Below, in pieces: positions 49,938 through 59,633 of a DNA stretch of 64,000 nt (position 1 is the stretch's first letter; each line of letters begins with the position of its first letter). Source of the DNA: Muricoccus nepalensis (GTDB lineage: Bacteria > Pseudomonadota > Alphaproteobacteria > Acetobacterales > Acetobacteraceae). Below the pieces are notes generated by a model that saw only the letters and a program-made list of their open reading frames with translations, was not told where the DNA came from and made no database searches. A program made the translations under genes and the position numbers. The DNA lies in the NCBI RefSeq assembly GCF_006438825.1, contig NZ_RCZP01000024.1, forward strand, positions 1 through 64,000, read 5' to 3'.

Positions 49938-51320
49938 ATGGCGCGACACATGGGCCGCTTGCCGGAGCCGGTCCCCGCCCCGGCGGACGGAATGGCGGCC
50001 GCTCCCCCCGCCGGCCGCGGGCCGGGCGAGACGCTGAGCCTCCCCGAGGTCAACCGCAGCGTGGCCGTTCCCAACGCGGGAAGCTGGCTCCGCCGCCTCA
50101 TGGCCTTCATCGGCCCCGGCTACCTCGTCGCCGTCGGCTACATGGACCCCGGCAACTGGGCCACCGCGCTCGCGGGCGGCTCGGCCTTCGGCTACACGCT
50201 GCTCGCCGTCGCGCTGCTCTCCTCCCTCATGGCCATCCTCCTCCAGGCCCTCTGCGCACGCATCGGCCTCGCCACGGGCCGCGACCTCGCCCAGCTCTGC
50301 CGCGACCGCTTCCCGCCGGCGGTCGCCTACCCCCTCTGGTTCCTCGCCGAGATCGCCATCTGCGCGACGGACCTCGCCGAGCTCATCGGCACCGCCATCG
50401 CGCTGCAGCTCCTCTTCGGCATCCCGCTCCTCCTCGGCGTGCTGCTCACCGCGCTCGACGCCTTCATCATCCTCTGGCTGCAGAACAAGGGCATGCGCTG
50501 GCTGGAGGCCTTCATCATGGGGATGATCGCCCTCATCGCCGGCTGCTTCGTCGTGCAGCTCGTGATGGCCGACCCGAACTGGGGCGAGGTGGTCCGCGGC
50601 TACCTGCCCTCGGCCTCGATCGTCACCAACCAGACGCAGCTCTACATCGCCCTCGGCATCCTCGGCGCGACGGTGATGCCCCACAACCTCTACCTGCACA
50701 CCGCCGTCATCCAGTCCCGCGACATCCGGCGCGACGAGGAGGGCAAGCGCGAGGCGATCCGCTTCGCCACCATCGACAGCACCGTGGCCCTCGCGCTCGC
50801 GCTGCTGATCAACTCCTCCATCCTCATCCTCGCCGCCGCCGCCTTCCACGCGAGCGGCAACACGGAGGTCGCGGAGATCCAGGACGCGCACGAGCTCCTC
50901 GCGCCCCTCCTCGGCACGGCCGCGCCCTACCTCTTCGCCATCGCCCTCCTCGCCTGCGGCCTGAACTCGACCGTGACCGCGACGCTCGCGGGGCAGGTCG
51001 TGATGGAGGGCTTCCTCCGCTTCCGCCTCAGCCCCGTCGTGCGGCGCCTCGTGACCCGCCTCGTCGCCATCATCCCCGCGGTGGTCGTCACGGCGCTCTA
51101 CGGCGAGAGCGGCACGGCCCGCATGCTCGTCCTCTCCCAGGTCGTGCTGTCGCTGCAGCTCCCCTTCGCCGTCATCCCGCTGATGCTCTTCGCCGGGGAC
51201 CGCGGGCGGCTGGGCTCGCTCCGCGCGCCGGCCTGGCAACTCGCCCTCGGCTGGGCCTCGGCGGCGCTCATCGTCGTGCTGAACATGAAGCTGCTCTTCG
51301 ACTTCGTCACCGGGGACTGA
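49938..51320 (+). CDS. mntH: Nramp-family divalent metal (manganese) transporter
   Basis: 460 residues from ATG 49938, chosen over 49932 because GAAGAAGGG lies seven bases upstream. About eleven membrane helices. Nramp metal-site motifs are intact: MDPGNW with DPGN at 70-73 in helix 1, and [19 protein letters not shown] with MPHN in helix 6. It imports Mn2+ (and Fe2+ or Zn2+) with protons. The N-terminal 50 residues are a Pro/Ala-rich cytoplasmic tail. A palindrome upstream suggests metal-responsive control. Confidence 0.95.
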   Translation: MARHMGRLPEPVPAPADGMAAAPPAGRGPGETLSLPEVNRSVAVPNAGSWLRRLMAFIGPGYLVAVGYMDPGNWATALAGGSAFGYTLLAVALLSSLMAILLQALCARIGLATGRDLAQLCRDRFPPAVAYPLWFLAEIAICATDLAELIGTAIALQLLFGIPLLLGVLLTALDAFIILWLQNKGMRWLEAFIMGMIALIAGCFVVQLVMADPNWGEVVRGYLPSASIVTNQTQLYIALGILGATVMPHNLYLHTAVIQSRDIRRDEEGKREAIRFATIDSTVALALALLINSSILILAAAAFHASGNTEVAEIQDAHELLAPLLGTAAPYLFAIALLACGLNSTVTATLAGQVVMEGFLRFRLSPVVRRLVTRLVAIIPAVVVTALYGESGTARMLVLSQVVLSLQLPFAVIPLMLFAGDRGRLGSLRAPAWQLALGWASAALIVVLNMKLLFDFVTGD

Positions 51321-51418
51321 GGCGACCGCCGGGGGGAAGCACGACGCCGGCCGCTTACGATTGACGAGCGCACCACCGCTATTTATGCCGATATCGCAAC
51401 ATACCCTGAGGGCGAACC

Positions 51419-52006
51419 TTGCGCATCCCTCCCCGCCGGCTTCGCCCCGCCCTGGCCGCCTCGCTCGCCCTGGCCCTCGGCGCGTGCCAGGTCGAGAACC
51501 GGCGCGACGGCAGCACCGTGCTCCGCACTCCCTCGCTGGCCGACCTGGCCCGCGGGTCCTCCGCGCCGGCCGCGCCCCCGCCGGGCCGCCCGGAGGCCGC
51601 CGCCGGCGGGAACCAGACCATCGCCGGGCCGCTCCGCCTGAGCGCCGACGCGGTCATGGTCGGGCCGGCCACGGTGCTGCGGGCGCCGCCCGGCGGCTGG
51701 GACATGCCGCCGTCGGTCGCGGGCGTCTCGCCGAGCGCGGCCTTCCCCGCCGTCATCCTCCTGCTCTTCCCGGGCGGCAGCGCCTGCCCGGCGACCTACC
51801 GCCTGCTCGACGCCACCGTGTCGCCCCCCTTCGTGACCGCCGAGTTCGGCACCTGCAGCGACCTCGCCCGGCTCGCCTCGACCGAGCGCCAGGTCACGGT
51901 CACCATGCCGCTCGCCACGGGCGGCACGGGCGCGTGGCGCTACACCCTGGGCCAGGCGCCGGGGCAGCGGGGAACCCTGACGCGGCTGGGCCAGGGGCGC
52001 CCCTGA
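51419..52006 (+). CDS. Lipoprotein, hypothetical
   Basis: 195 residues from TTG 51419. The signal RRLRPALAASLALALGACQV has the lipobox LGAC, so Cys-23 would be lipidated. A Pro/Ala linker follows, then a beta-rich domain: AGPLRLSADAVMVGPATVLR, AFPAVILLLFPGGSACPATY, and FGTCSDLARLASTERQVTVT, with a cysteine pair likely to form a disulphide. No family recognised. It sits between mntH and the dipeptide ABC operon on the same strand. Confidence 0.7.
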   Translation: MRIPPRRLRPALAASLALALGACQVENRRDGSTVLRTPSLADLARGSSAPAAPPPGRPEAAAGGNQTIAGPLRLSADAVMVGPATVLRAPPGGWDMPPSVAGVSPSAAFPAVILLLFPGGSACPATYRLLDATVSPPFVTAEFGTCSDLARLASTERQVTVTMPLATGGTGAWRYTLGQAPGQRGTLTRLGQGRP

Positions 52007-52073
52007 TCCCGGGCGGCGGCCCGGCGCCCCGCCCTCCCTACCGGCCCGCCCCGAAGCGCGCCATCATCCCCCC

Positions 52074-53759
52074 ATGCAGATGGCAACACCCGGCCGCCCG
52101 GCCATGGCCGCCCTGGCCCTCCTGGCCGCCCTCGCCGCGCCGGCCGCAGCGCGGTCCCAGGGCACGCCCCGCGACACCCTCACCATCGGCATCTCCCAGG
52201 CCACGGGCACCTTCCACCCGAACATCGAGAGCATGGCGGCGAAGTCCTACATCCTCGGCTTCGCCCGCCGCCCCCTCACCGGCCATGGCCCGGACTGGCT
52301 CCCCCTCTGCCTCGCCTGCGACGCCTTCCCGACCCTCGAGAACGGCGGGGTCGCCCACGACACCACGCCCGACGGCAAGCCCGGCATGCGCGTCACCTGG
52401 CGCCTGCGCGACAGCCTCCGCTGGGGCGACGGCCGCCCCGTCACCGCCGACGACCTGCGCTTCGCCTGGGAGGCCGGCCGCGCCTTCGAGACGGGCTTCG
52501 GCGGCGCCGAGTTCTACCGCTCCGCCTACGAGTTCCTCTCGGACGGCCCGCGGAGCGTCACGCTGCGCTTCGACCGCGCGACCTTCGACGCGGGCTCCGC
52601 CGACAACTTCGAGCCGCTCCCCGCCCATATCGACCGCCCGATCTGGGAGGCGGACCGCCGCAACTACCGCTCCCGCACCGCCTACGACACCGACACCACC
52701 AACCCCGCCCTCTGGAACGGCCCCTACCGCGTCACCGCCGTGCAGCCCGGCGCCGGCGTCACGCTCGAGCGCAACGAGGCCTGGGCCGGCCCCGCGCCCG
52801 CCTTCCGCCGGATCAACATCCGCGTGGTGGAGAACTCGGCGGCGCTCGAGGCCCAGCTCCTCGCGGGGCAGGTCGACATGGTCGCGGGCGAGCTCGGCTT
52901 CTCCCTCGACCAGGCCATCGCGCTCGAGCGCCGCGCCCGCAACCGCTTCCGCGTCGAGTACCGCCCCGGCCTCACCTGGGAGCACCTCGACCTCCGGCTC
53001 GACAACCCCGTCCTGGCCGACCGCCGCGTGCGCCAGGCGCTGATGATGGCGATCGATCGCCCGCGGATCATCGCCAGCCTCTTCGACAACCGTCAGCCCG
53101 TCGCCGCCACCGCCATCCACCCCGACGACCCCATGCTGGACAAGTCGCTCGCCCCCTGGCCCTTCGATCCCGCCCGCGCGGCGGCCCTGCTGGAGGAAGC
53201 CGGCTGGCGCCCCGGCCCGGACGGCATCCGCCGCAACGCCGACGGCGCGCGGCTGGCCCTCGACCTCCAGACCACGGCCGGCAACCGCTCGCGCGAGACG
53301 GTGCTGCAGGTCATCCAGGGCCAGTGGCGCGCGGCGGGGGTGGAGGCGCGCATCGCCAACCAGCCGCCGCGCGTGCTGTTCGGCGAGACCCTCTCCCAGC
53401 GCCGCTTCGGGGGCGCCGTCCTCTTCGCCTGGATCAGCAGCCCCGAGAACGTCCCCCGCTCCACCCTCCACTCCGACGAGATCCCGACCGCCGAGCGCAA
53501 CTGGTCCGGCCAGAACTACCCGGGCTACCGCAACCCCGAGATGGACGCGCTGCTGGAGGCCCTGCCGCGGGAGCTCGACGCCGGGAAGCGCCGGCCGATG
53601 TGGGCGCGGCTCCAGGCCCTGACCCACCAGGACCTCCCGGCCCTGCCCCTCTGGCACCGGGCGGACGCGCATGTCTGGCCGCAATGGATCGACGGCATCC
53701 GCCCCACCGGCAACATGTCCCCCTCCTCCCTCTGGGTGACGGACTGGCGGGTGCGCTGA
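52074..53759 (+). CDS. Dipeptide-type ABC substrate-binding protein
   Basis: 561 residues with a Sec signal (ALALLAALAAPAAARSQ). SBP family 5 features: TLTIGISQATGTFHPNIESM, VTWRLRDSLRWGDGRPVTAD, LWNGPYRVTAVQPGAGVTLE, and near the end LPLWHRADAHVWPQWIDGI. It delivers peptides or a related solute to the permeases that follow; the first permease starts one base after its stop. It differs clearly from the SBP at 36118. Confidence 0.9.
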   Translation: MQMATPGRPAMAALALLAALAAPAAARSQGTPRDTLTIGISQATGTFHPNIESMAAKSYILGFARRPLTGHGPDWLPLCLACDAFPTLENGGVAHDTTPDGKPGMRVTWRLRDSLRWGDGRPVTADDLRFAWEAGRAFETGFGGAEFYRSAYEFLSDGPRSVTLRFDRATFDAGSADNFEPLPAHIDRPIWEADRRNYRSRTAYDTDTTNPALWNGPYRVTAVQPGAGVTLERNEAWAGPAPAFRRINIRVVENSAALEAQLLAGQVDMVAGELGFSLDQAIALERRARNRFRVEYRPGLTWEHLDLRLDNPVLADRRVRQALMMAIDRPRIIASLFDNRQPVAATAIHPDDPMLDKSLAPWPFDPARAAALLEEAGWRPGPDGIRRNADGARLALDLQTTAGNRSRETVLQVIQGQWRAAGVEARIANQPPRVLFGETLSQRRFGGAVLFAWISSPENVPRSTLHSDEIPTAERNWSGQNYPGYRNPEMDALLEALPRELDAGKRRPMWARLQALTHQDLPALPLWHRADAHVWPQWIDGIRPTGNMSPSSLWVTDWRVR

Positions 53760-53760
53760 C

Positions 53761-54696
53761 GTGCTGCGGATCGTCGCCGGGCGCCTGCCGCAGATCGCGG
53801 TCACCCTCGCCCTGCTCTCGCTCGCCGCCTACCTCGCCATCGGCGCCATGCCGGGCGACCCGATCTCGCTCGCCCTGATGGCCGACCCTCGCCTCGGCCC
53901 CGCGGACGTCGCCCGCATGCGCGCCCTGCACGGCCTCGACCAGCCCCTCCTCGCGCGCTGGTGGGCATGGGCCACGGGCGTGCTGCGCGGGGAATTCGGC
54001 TACTCCCGCCTCTTCGCGCGCCCCGCGGCGGAGGTGCTATGGCCGGCGCTCCGCGGCAGCCTCGTCCTGCTCGGCACCGCCCTCGCGCTGGCCGCCGCGC
54101 TGGGCGTCGCGGCCGGGATGCTGGCCGCGCTCCGCCCCCGCTGGCGCGGCGCGGTGGACGCCGTGGCCCTCCTCTCCCAGGCGCTGCCGGCCTTCTGGCT
54201 CGGCATCCTCCTGATCATCCTCTTCGCGGTCACCCTCGGCTGGCTCCCCGCCGGCGGCGCGCCGGAGGGGGAGGGGCTGGCGGAAGCCCTCCGCTTCCTC
54301 GTCCTCCCCGTCGCCACCCTCGCCATCGCCCATCTCGCGGCCTACGCCCGCCACACCGCCGCCAGCATGGCCGAGGTCCTCCAGGCCCCCTGGATCACCG
54401 CCGCCCGCGCGCGCGGCAACCCCGAATCCCGCATCGCCCTCCGCCACGCGCTTCCCAACGCGGCGGTGCCCCTCCTCTCCCTCCTCGCGCTCGACGCCGG
54501 CTCCCTCGTCTCCGGCGCGCTCATCACCGAGACCGTCTTCGCCCGCCCCGGCATGGGCAAGCTGCTGACCGACGCGGTGATGGGCAACGACCACAACCTC
54601 GCCCTGCTGGCCCTCCTCCTCGTCGCCGCCACCACCCTCCTCGCGACGCTCGCGGCCGACCTCGCCCAGCGCGCCCTCGACCCCCGGCTGGCATGA
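53761..54696 (+). CDS. ABC transporter permease, DppB/OppB type
   Basis: 311 residues from GTG 53761, one base after the binding-protein stop. Six membrane spans. The EAA loop of peptide permeases reads ITAARARGNPESRIALRHAL, with the usual A-R-G-N-P pattern, then ETVFARPGMGKLLTDAVMGN. It forms the membrane channel with the next gene, whose ATG overlaps the stop as ATGA. Confidence 0.9.
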   Translation: MLRIVAGRLPQIAVTLALLSLAAYLAIGAMPGDPISLALMADPRLGPADVARMRALHGLDQPLLARWWAWATGVLRGEFGYSRLFARPAAEVLWPALRGSLVLLGTALALAAALGVAAGMLAALRPRWRGAVDAVALLSQALPAFWLGILLIILFAVTLGWLPAGGAPEGEGLAEALRFLVLPVATLAIAHLAAYARHTAASMAEVLQAPWITAARARGNPESRIALRHALPNAAVPLLSLLALDAGSLVSGALITETVFARPGMGKLLTDAVMGNDHNLALLALLLVAATTLLATLAADLAQRALDPRLA

Positions 54697-55520
54697 CCCG
54701 CCTTCGCCTCGGCCTCGCGCTGCTCGCCCTCCTCGCGGCCGGCGCCCTCGCGGCGCCCGCGGTCGCCGCCTGGCTCGGCGTGGACCCGGAGCTGCCCGAC
54801 CTCCTCGCCCTCCAGGCCGCCCCCTCCGCCGCCCATCCGCTGGGCACCGACGAGCTCGGCCGGGACATCCTCGTCCGCCTCCTGCTCGGCGCCCGCGTGT
54901 CGCTCGCGGTCGGCCTCGCCGCGGCCCTCGCCTCCACCGCCATCGGCCTCGCGGCCGGGCTTCTCGCGGCCTGGCGCGGCGGCTGGGTGGACGCGGCCCT
55001 CATGCGCCTCGCCGACGGGCTCCTCGCCCTGCCCTCCCTTCCCCTCCTGGTGCTGCTCGCGGCCATGGACCCGGCCGCCATCGGCCTGCCCCGGGGCGGC
55101 GCCGCCGCCGACGTGCTCCGGATCGTCCTCATCCTCGCGCTCTTCGGCTGGGTGGGCGTCGCCCGCCTCGCGCGCGCGGCCGCCCTCTCGGTCCTCGCGC
55201 GCGACCACGTCCGCGCCGCCCGGGCCCTCGGCGTGAGCGAGGCCCGCCTGCTGCGCCGCCACGTCGCCCCCGCGCTCGCCGCTCCCCTCACCGTCGCGGG
55301 CTCCCTCGCCGTCGCGGGCGCCATCCTGGCCGAGAGCACGCTCTCCTTCCTCGGCCTCGGCATCCAGCCGCCCGCGGCCTCCTGGGGGAACATGCTCGCC
55401 AACGCCCAGACCCTCGTCTTCAGCGCCCCCCTGGCCGCGCTCTGGCCCGGCCTCGCCATCGCCCTCGCGGTCGCCGGCGCCATGCTGGTCGCGGACGGGC
55501 TGCGCGAAGCCCAGCGCTAG
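54693..55520 (+). CDS. ABC transporter permease, DppC/OppC type
   Basis: 275 residues, ATG overlapping the stop of the first permease by four bases. HPLGTDELGRDILVRLLLGA is the classic DppC start of the TM domain; the EAA loop is HVRAARALGVSEARLLRRHV, followed by ILAESTLSFLGLGIQPPAAS. With the preceding gene it would form the heterodimeric channel. DppD/DppF-like ATPases are absent downstream, so the ATPase must come from another locus. Confidence 0.9.
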   Translation: MTRLRLGLALLALLAAGALAAPAVAAWLGVDPELPDLLALQAAPSAAHPLGTDELGRDILVRLLLGARVSLAVGLAAALASTAIGLAAGLLAAWRGGWVDAALMRLADGLLALPSLPLLVLLAAMDPAAIGLPRGGAAADVLRIVLILALFGWVGVARLARAAALSVLARDHVRAARALGVSEARLLRRHVAPALAAPLTVAGSLAVAGAILAESTLSFLGLGIQPPAASWGNMLANAQTLVFSAPLAALWPGLAIALAVAGAMLVADGLREAQR

Positions 55521-55623
55521 CGCGCGCCGCTCACGAGAAGGTCAACACCACCAAAACGCTTCGTCGTTGCATCCCTCAAACAACAATCTCAGAAATGATC
55601 CTTCCCGGAGGAGTGGTTCAGGA

Positions 55624-55956
55624 ATGAGACGGAGCGCCCGTTTCCCATCCTATCTTTCCGTCGCCCGCCGCCAGCGCGGCCCGGCGCCCCGGCCCACGCC
55701 GGAACCGCGGCGGGAGACCGGGCCGGAATCCGGGCAGGAGGCCGCCCTCCACGCCGGCGTGATGCAGGCGGGCCAGCTTCCCTACGAGGCCTTCAAGCTC
55801 TCCCTCCTCCTCCTCGCCGCCGGTGCCCTCGCCCACCTCGGCCCCAGCACGGCGCTGCAGGTGCTTCTCTGCGGGATCGGCCTCGCCATCGCGGTCTTCG
55901 CCACCGCCTGGCTCGGCCTCGCCCTCTGCGGCCGCGTCCGCTGGCGGGGCGAGTAG
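55624..55956 (+). CDS. Small membrane protein, hypothetical
   Basis: 110 residues from ATG 55624 behind GGAGGAG. The N-terminal half is basic and proline-rich (RRQRGPAPRPTPEPRRETGP), then two membrane spans: FKLSLLLLAAGALAHLGPST and LQVLLCGIGLAIAVFATAWL. It is probably an inner-membrane protein with a cytoplasmic N-terminus. No family was recognised. An independent promoter is likely in the 100 bases after the permease operon. Confidence 0.65.
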   Translation: MRRSARFPSYLSVARRQRGPAPRPTPEPRRETGPESGQEAALHAGVMQAGQLPYEAFKLSLLLLAAGALAHLGPSTALQVLLCGIGLAIAVFATAWLGLALCGRVRWRGE

Positions 55957-56089
55957 GCAAGGCCAGCTCCGCCGGACCAGCGCCGCCGCGGCCGCCCCGG
56001 GGTCGACCCGGCGGGGCGGACCGCCCCCACGCTCTCGCCAAGCCCGCCGGCCTGAAACCCATCCGTCCGGGTTCAGCCCGCGCGCATCT

Positions 56090-57268
56090 TCAAGCCGCCT
56101 TCACGCCGCCCTCCGGCCAGGCCGACGGCCCGCCATCGCCGCGCGACCGGGCCGCCGCCTCCTCCGCCCCCTTGCGCAGCCTCAGCACCGGCCGCTCGAC
56201 AAGGTAGTACGACAGCAGCGCGGCGGCCGCGGTGCCGCCGGCCGCCCAGGCGTGCCAGGCGGGGGAGAACGGCCGGGCCACCAGGCTCGTGGCCAGCACC
56301 ATCGCGGGCCAGTGGAAGAGGTAGACGGAGTAGCTCAGCTTCCCGAGCCAGACGACGAGGCCGTGCCGCAGGGCGCCCGACAGCGCGCTCGGCTGCCCCG
56401 CCACGACAAGCTGCGCCACCACCGGCATGAGGCAGAAGCCCTGCAGGGTGGTGCGGAGCACCTCCTCGCCGGCGAGGCCGCGCAGGAACAGGAACTCCAG
56501 ACCGAGGGCGAGAAGGGCCGCGAAGAACGCGGCGGGATGGAAGAGGAGGCGCAGCGCCCGTGCCGTCCCGGCCCGCAGCAGGACGGCCAGCATCGCCCCG
56601 TAGAGGATGCCGTCGATCCGCGTGTCCGTCGCCTTGTAGAACCGAAGGCGGTTCGGCCAGGACGCGAGGCCGAGGTCGGGCTCCGGCAGGCTCACGCCGG
56701 TCCGGAGGATGACGACCCGCCAGGCCATCACCCCGACCGCGAGGGCGAGAAGGACGAGGGCGAGCGGCCCCTGCCGCCGGCCGAGGACGAGAAGCAGCGC
56801 CGGGAAGAAGAGGTAGTAGTGCTCCTCCACGGCGAGCGACCACAGCGCCGTGAAGGGGTTGCTCATCGGGACGGGCTGGCGAATCCCGTCGAAGTAGATC
56901 TCGTAGTAGTTCGACGCGTAGGCGAAGGACGCCACGGCATCCGCCCAGAGCCACTCGCCGCGCAGCCCGTAGACCATCAGGAGCGACGCCAGGATCATCA
57001 CGGACAGGGCGGGCACGAGGCGGAACAGCCGCCGAAGGTAGAACCGCCCGACCGCGATCGTGCCCGTCTCCCGCAGCGCGTTGCTCAGGCCGCGCGTGAT
57101 GATGAACCCGCTGATGAAGAAGAACAGGGTCACCCCGTCCGCGCCGGAGCCGGCGATGCCGAAATGCCCGGCGAGCACGATGCCGATGGCCAGGGCGCGA
57201 AGGCCGTCGAGCTCCGGAAGATAGGCGTAGGTGAGCGCCGCGTCCCGACTAGGCTCCAGGTGCCGCAC
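56090..57268 (-). CDS. Acyltransferase 3 family membrane protein (OafA/YrhL)
   Basis: 392 residues with about ten membrane spans. Family motifs: LPELDGLRALAIGIVLAGHF at the N-terminus, FFFISGFIITRGL, SLAVEEHYYLFFP with the Glu-His-Tyr-Tyr core, and SYYLVERPVLRLR near the end. The catalytic His is the one in LAGHFG or an equivalent. The family O-acetylates or O-acylates lipopolysaccharide, peptidoglycan or other glycans. No sugar genes flank it, so the target is open. Confidence 0.9.
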   Translation of the reverse strand: MRHLEPSRDAALTYAYLPELDGLRALAIGIVLAGHFGIAGSGADGVTLFFFISGFIITRGLSNALRETGTIAVGRFYLRRLFRLVPALSVMILASLLMVYGLRGEWLWADAVASFAYASNYYEIYFDGIRQPVPMSNPFTALWSLAVEEHYYLFFPALLLVLGRRQGPLALVLLALAVGVMAWRVVILRTGVSLPEPDLGLASWPNRLRFYKATDTRIDGILYGAMLAVLLRAGTARALRLLFHPAAFFAALLALGLEFLFLRGLAGEEVLRTTLQGFCLMPVVAQLVVAGQPSALSGALRHGLVVWLGKLSYSVYLFHWPAMVLATSLVARPFSPAWHAWAAGGTAAAALLSYYLVERPVLRLRKGAEEAAARSRGDGGPSAWPEGGVKAA

Positions 57269-57302
57269 GATTCGTTGCCTCCGCAGAGCAACCTGGATCG
57301 TC

Positions 57303-57332
57303 TCAATATTAACCTTTGTCCAACAATATTGA
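57303..57332. promoter_or_regulatory. A+T-rich inverted repeat before the acyltransferase
   Basis: TCAATATT (57303-57310) and AATATTGA (57325-57332) are perfect 8 bp arms around a 14-base spacer, in one of the few A+T-rich patches of this half of the window. It lies 34 bases upstream of the acyltransferase start and looks like a regulator's double site overlapping the promoter. Confidence 0.45.
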
Positions 57333-57479
57333 TCATTGGACCGCGGAGTGAGCGCTCAACATTCCGTCATCGGAACGCCCGGCCGGGCAGCGCCCGCCCG
57401 CGCTCGATGGCACCGCGGCGCCCCCTCGGGCGGCCCGCGGCGCCCCGCGCGGCCGGCCCTCCCGGAAGTCCCCTCCCGC

Positions 57480-59480
57480 TCAGCCCCCGATGGCGCCGCC
57501 CCCCTTCCGCACGATGGCGATGACGGAAGGCCGCGGCGGCATCCCCTCCTCGAAGTCGGGCCAGCGGGTGGAGGGCGCGTCGTAGCGGCTCCCGCGGTCC
57601 TCCCCGGGGTGCTGGATCGCGAGGAACACGGTCCGGTCCCCCGGCCCGATCAGCGGCCCGCAGACCTCCGCCCCCTGCGGCGCCGCGTAGAAGCGCCGGG
57701 TCAGCGCCCGCCCCTCCCCCTCGGTGTCCGCGGCGTAGAGGCCGTCCGCCACGCCGGCCGCGGTCGGCGCGCCGTCGGTCGCGATCCAGATCCGCCCCTT
57801 GCTGTCGAAGGCGCAGTTGTCGGGGCAGGAGAGCCACCCCGCCTCCGGCCCCACGGCGCGGTGGTAGGAGGCGCCGGGATCGGCGCCGGGCCGTCCCGCC
57901 ATCAGGAAGGGCTCCCAGCGCGCCGTCGCCGCCGCGTGGTCGACGCCGCCCTCGCCCCGCGGCGGGATGATCTCGATGACGTGGCCGTGGATGTTGTTCG
58001 CGCGCGGGTTGGCCGCGTCCGCCCGCGCCGCCGTGCGGTTGCCGTTGTTCGTCAGCAGGACGTAGACGCGCCCGTTCACCGGGTTCGCCTGCACGTCCTC
58101 CGGCCGGTCCATCGGCGTCGCCCCCAGCAGGTCCGCCGCGCGCCGCGCCTCGATCACCACGTCCCCCTGGCCGTGGAAGCCGTTCGCCTCGACCAGCGGC
58201 CCCTCCCCGTGCACCAGCGGCAGCCACGCGAGGGTGCCGTCGTCCGCGAAGCGCGCGACCGACAGCGTGCCCTCGTCCAGCAGGTCGCGGTTGCGCGCGG
58301 GGTCCCCGCGGTCGAAGGGCCGCGCGGTGACGAAGCGGTAGACGTAGTCGAAGCGCTCGTCGTCGCCCATGTAGATCACGACGCGCCCGTCGGCCGAGAC
58401 CGCGTGCGTGCAGCCCTCGTGCTTGAAGCGGCCGAGCGCGCTGCGCTTCACCGGCACGCTCGTGGGGTCGTAGGGGTCGAACTCCACCACCCAGCCGAAG
58501 CGGTTCGGCTCGTTCGGCTCGCTCGCCACGTCGAAGCGCGGGACGTGCCGCCCCCAGGGGAACTGCGCCTCCGCCACCAGGCCGTAGCGCTTGTAGGCGG
58601 CCGCCTGCGCACCCGCCTCCACGCCGGGCCCGCCGAAGTAGAGGTTGAAGTTCTCCTCGGCAATCAGCACCGTCCCCCAGGGCGTGTTGCCGCCGGCGCA
58701 GTTGTTCAGCGTGCCCAGCACGCGCGTGCCCGTGGGATCGGCCGCGGTGCGCAGCCGCGCGTGGCCCGCCGCCGGGCCGCTCACGCGCATCGGCGTCTCG
58801 GCGGTGATGCGGCGGTTCAGCGCGCCGCCGGCCACCGGCGCCCAGCGCCCCTCCTCGCGGCGGATCTCCACCACGCTCGCCCCGTGCGCCATCATCTCGA
58901 CGGCCACCTGCTCCGCCGAGGTCCGCCCCCGCGCCGCCCGCGCGTCGCCCAGGCCCGGGAACATCAGCTCGGGGTTCGTGTACTCGTGGTTGACGACGAG
59001 CAGCCCGTGCTCGCCTTCCCCGCCCCGCGGGAGGGGGAAGAAGTCGAGGTAGTCGTTGTTGTAGCCGAACTGCATCGCCTGCGCCGCGCCCGTCTGGCGC
59101 GCGGGGTCGAAGGGCGGCGCGCCCGGCAGCACCGGGTCGCCCCAGCGCATCACGAGCTGCACCTCGTGCCCCTCCGCCACCGCCTCCCCCGGACCGGTCC
59201 CGTGCGGCAGGCCTCGGAAGGCGAGCGTTGAGCCGAGCGTGGAGCCGGCCGTGGTGCCCTCCGGCGCCTCCGCCGCCCGTGCCGGCGCCATGCCCGCGGC
59301 AACCGCCGTCCCGAAGAGCCCCCGCAGCGCCGCCCGCCGCGCCATCCGGCGCCCGAGCACGGCGCCGATCGGGTCCGCCGGCGCCGGGTTGCTCCCGATG
59401 TCCTCGATCTCCCGCGGCAACACCGCGGCCACCGGTGCTGCCGCGCCGCGCGCTGACGCCGCGCCGTCCGAATCCCGCAT
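57480..59480 (-). CDS. phoX: PhoX-family phosphatase (DUF839)
   Basis: 666 residues from ATG 59480 behind AAGGAGGG. A Tat signal lies unusually late: ARRAALRGLFGTAVAAGMAP with Arg-48/49, preceded by a 45-residue cytoplasmic extension, as in PhoX proteins. The body is a beta-propeller: HGLLVVNHEYTNPELMF, LNNCAGGNTPWGTVLIAEEN, KHEGCTHAVSADGRVVIYMG, and CPDNCAFDSKGRIWIATDGA. PhoX is a calcium/iron-dependent alkaline phosphatase of the periplasm, used under phosphate limitation. A pho box was not identified. Confidence 0.9.
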   Translation of the reverse strand: MRDSDGAASARGAAAPVAAVLPREIEDIGSNPAPADPIGAVLGRRMARRAALRGLFGTAVAAGMAPARAAEAPEGTTAGSTLGSTLAFRGLPHGTGPGEAVAEGHEVQLVMRWGDPVLPGAPPFDPARQTGAAQAMQFGYNNDYLDFFPLPRGGEGEHGLLVVNHEYTNPELMFPGLGDARAARGRTSAEQVAVEMMAHGASVVEIRREEGRWAPVAGGALNRRITAETPMRVSGPAAGHARLRTAADPTGTRVLGTLNNCAGGNTPWGTVLIAEENFNLYFGGPGVEAGAQAAAYKRYGLVAEAQFPWGRHVPRFDVASEPNEPNRFGWVVEFDPYDPTSVPVKRSALGRFKHEGCTHAVSADGRVVIYMGDDERFDYVYRFVTARPFDRGDPARNRDLLDEGTLSVARFADDGTLAWLPLVHGEGPLVEANGFHGQGDVVIEARRAADLLGATPMDRPEDVQANPVNGRVYVLLTNNGNRTAARADAANPRANNIHGHVIEIIPPRGEGGVDHAAATARWEPFLMAGRPGADPGASYHRAVGPEAGWLSCPDNCAFDSKGRIWIATDGAPTAAGVADGLYAADTEGEGRALTRRFYAAPQGAEVCGPLIGPGDRTVFLAIQHPGEDRGSRYDAPSTRWPDFEEGMPPRPSVIAIVRKGGGAIGG

Positions 59481-59633
59481 CCCGAGCCCTCCTTGCGAAC
59501 GGCAGGCCCCTAGCCGCGTCGCGCGAAGCCCGCGCGTCAAGCGCGTGACGCTTCCGTGACCGGCCCCGCGGCACCCGGAACCCGCCGCGACGGGGCCGCC
59601 GCTACCAGGCCCGTCCTTCCGCCCGGCCGACGC

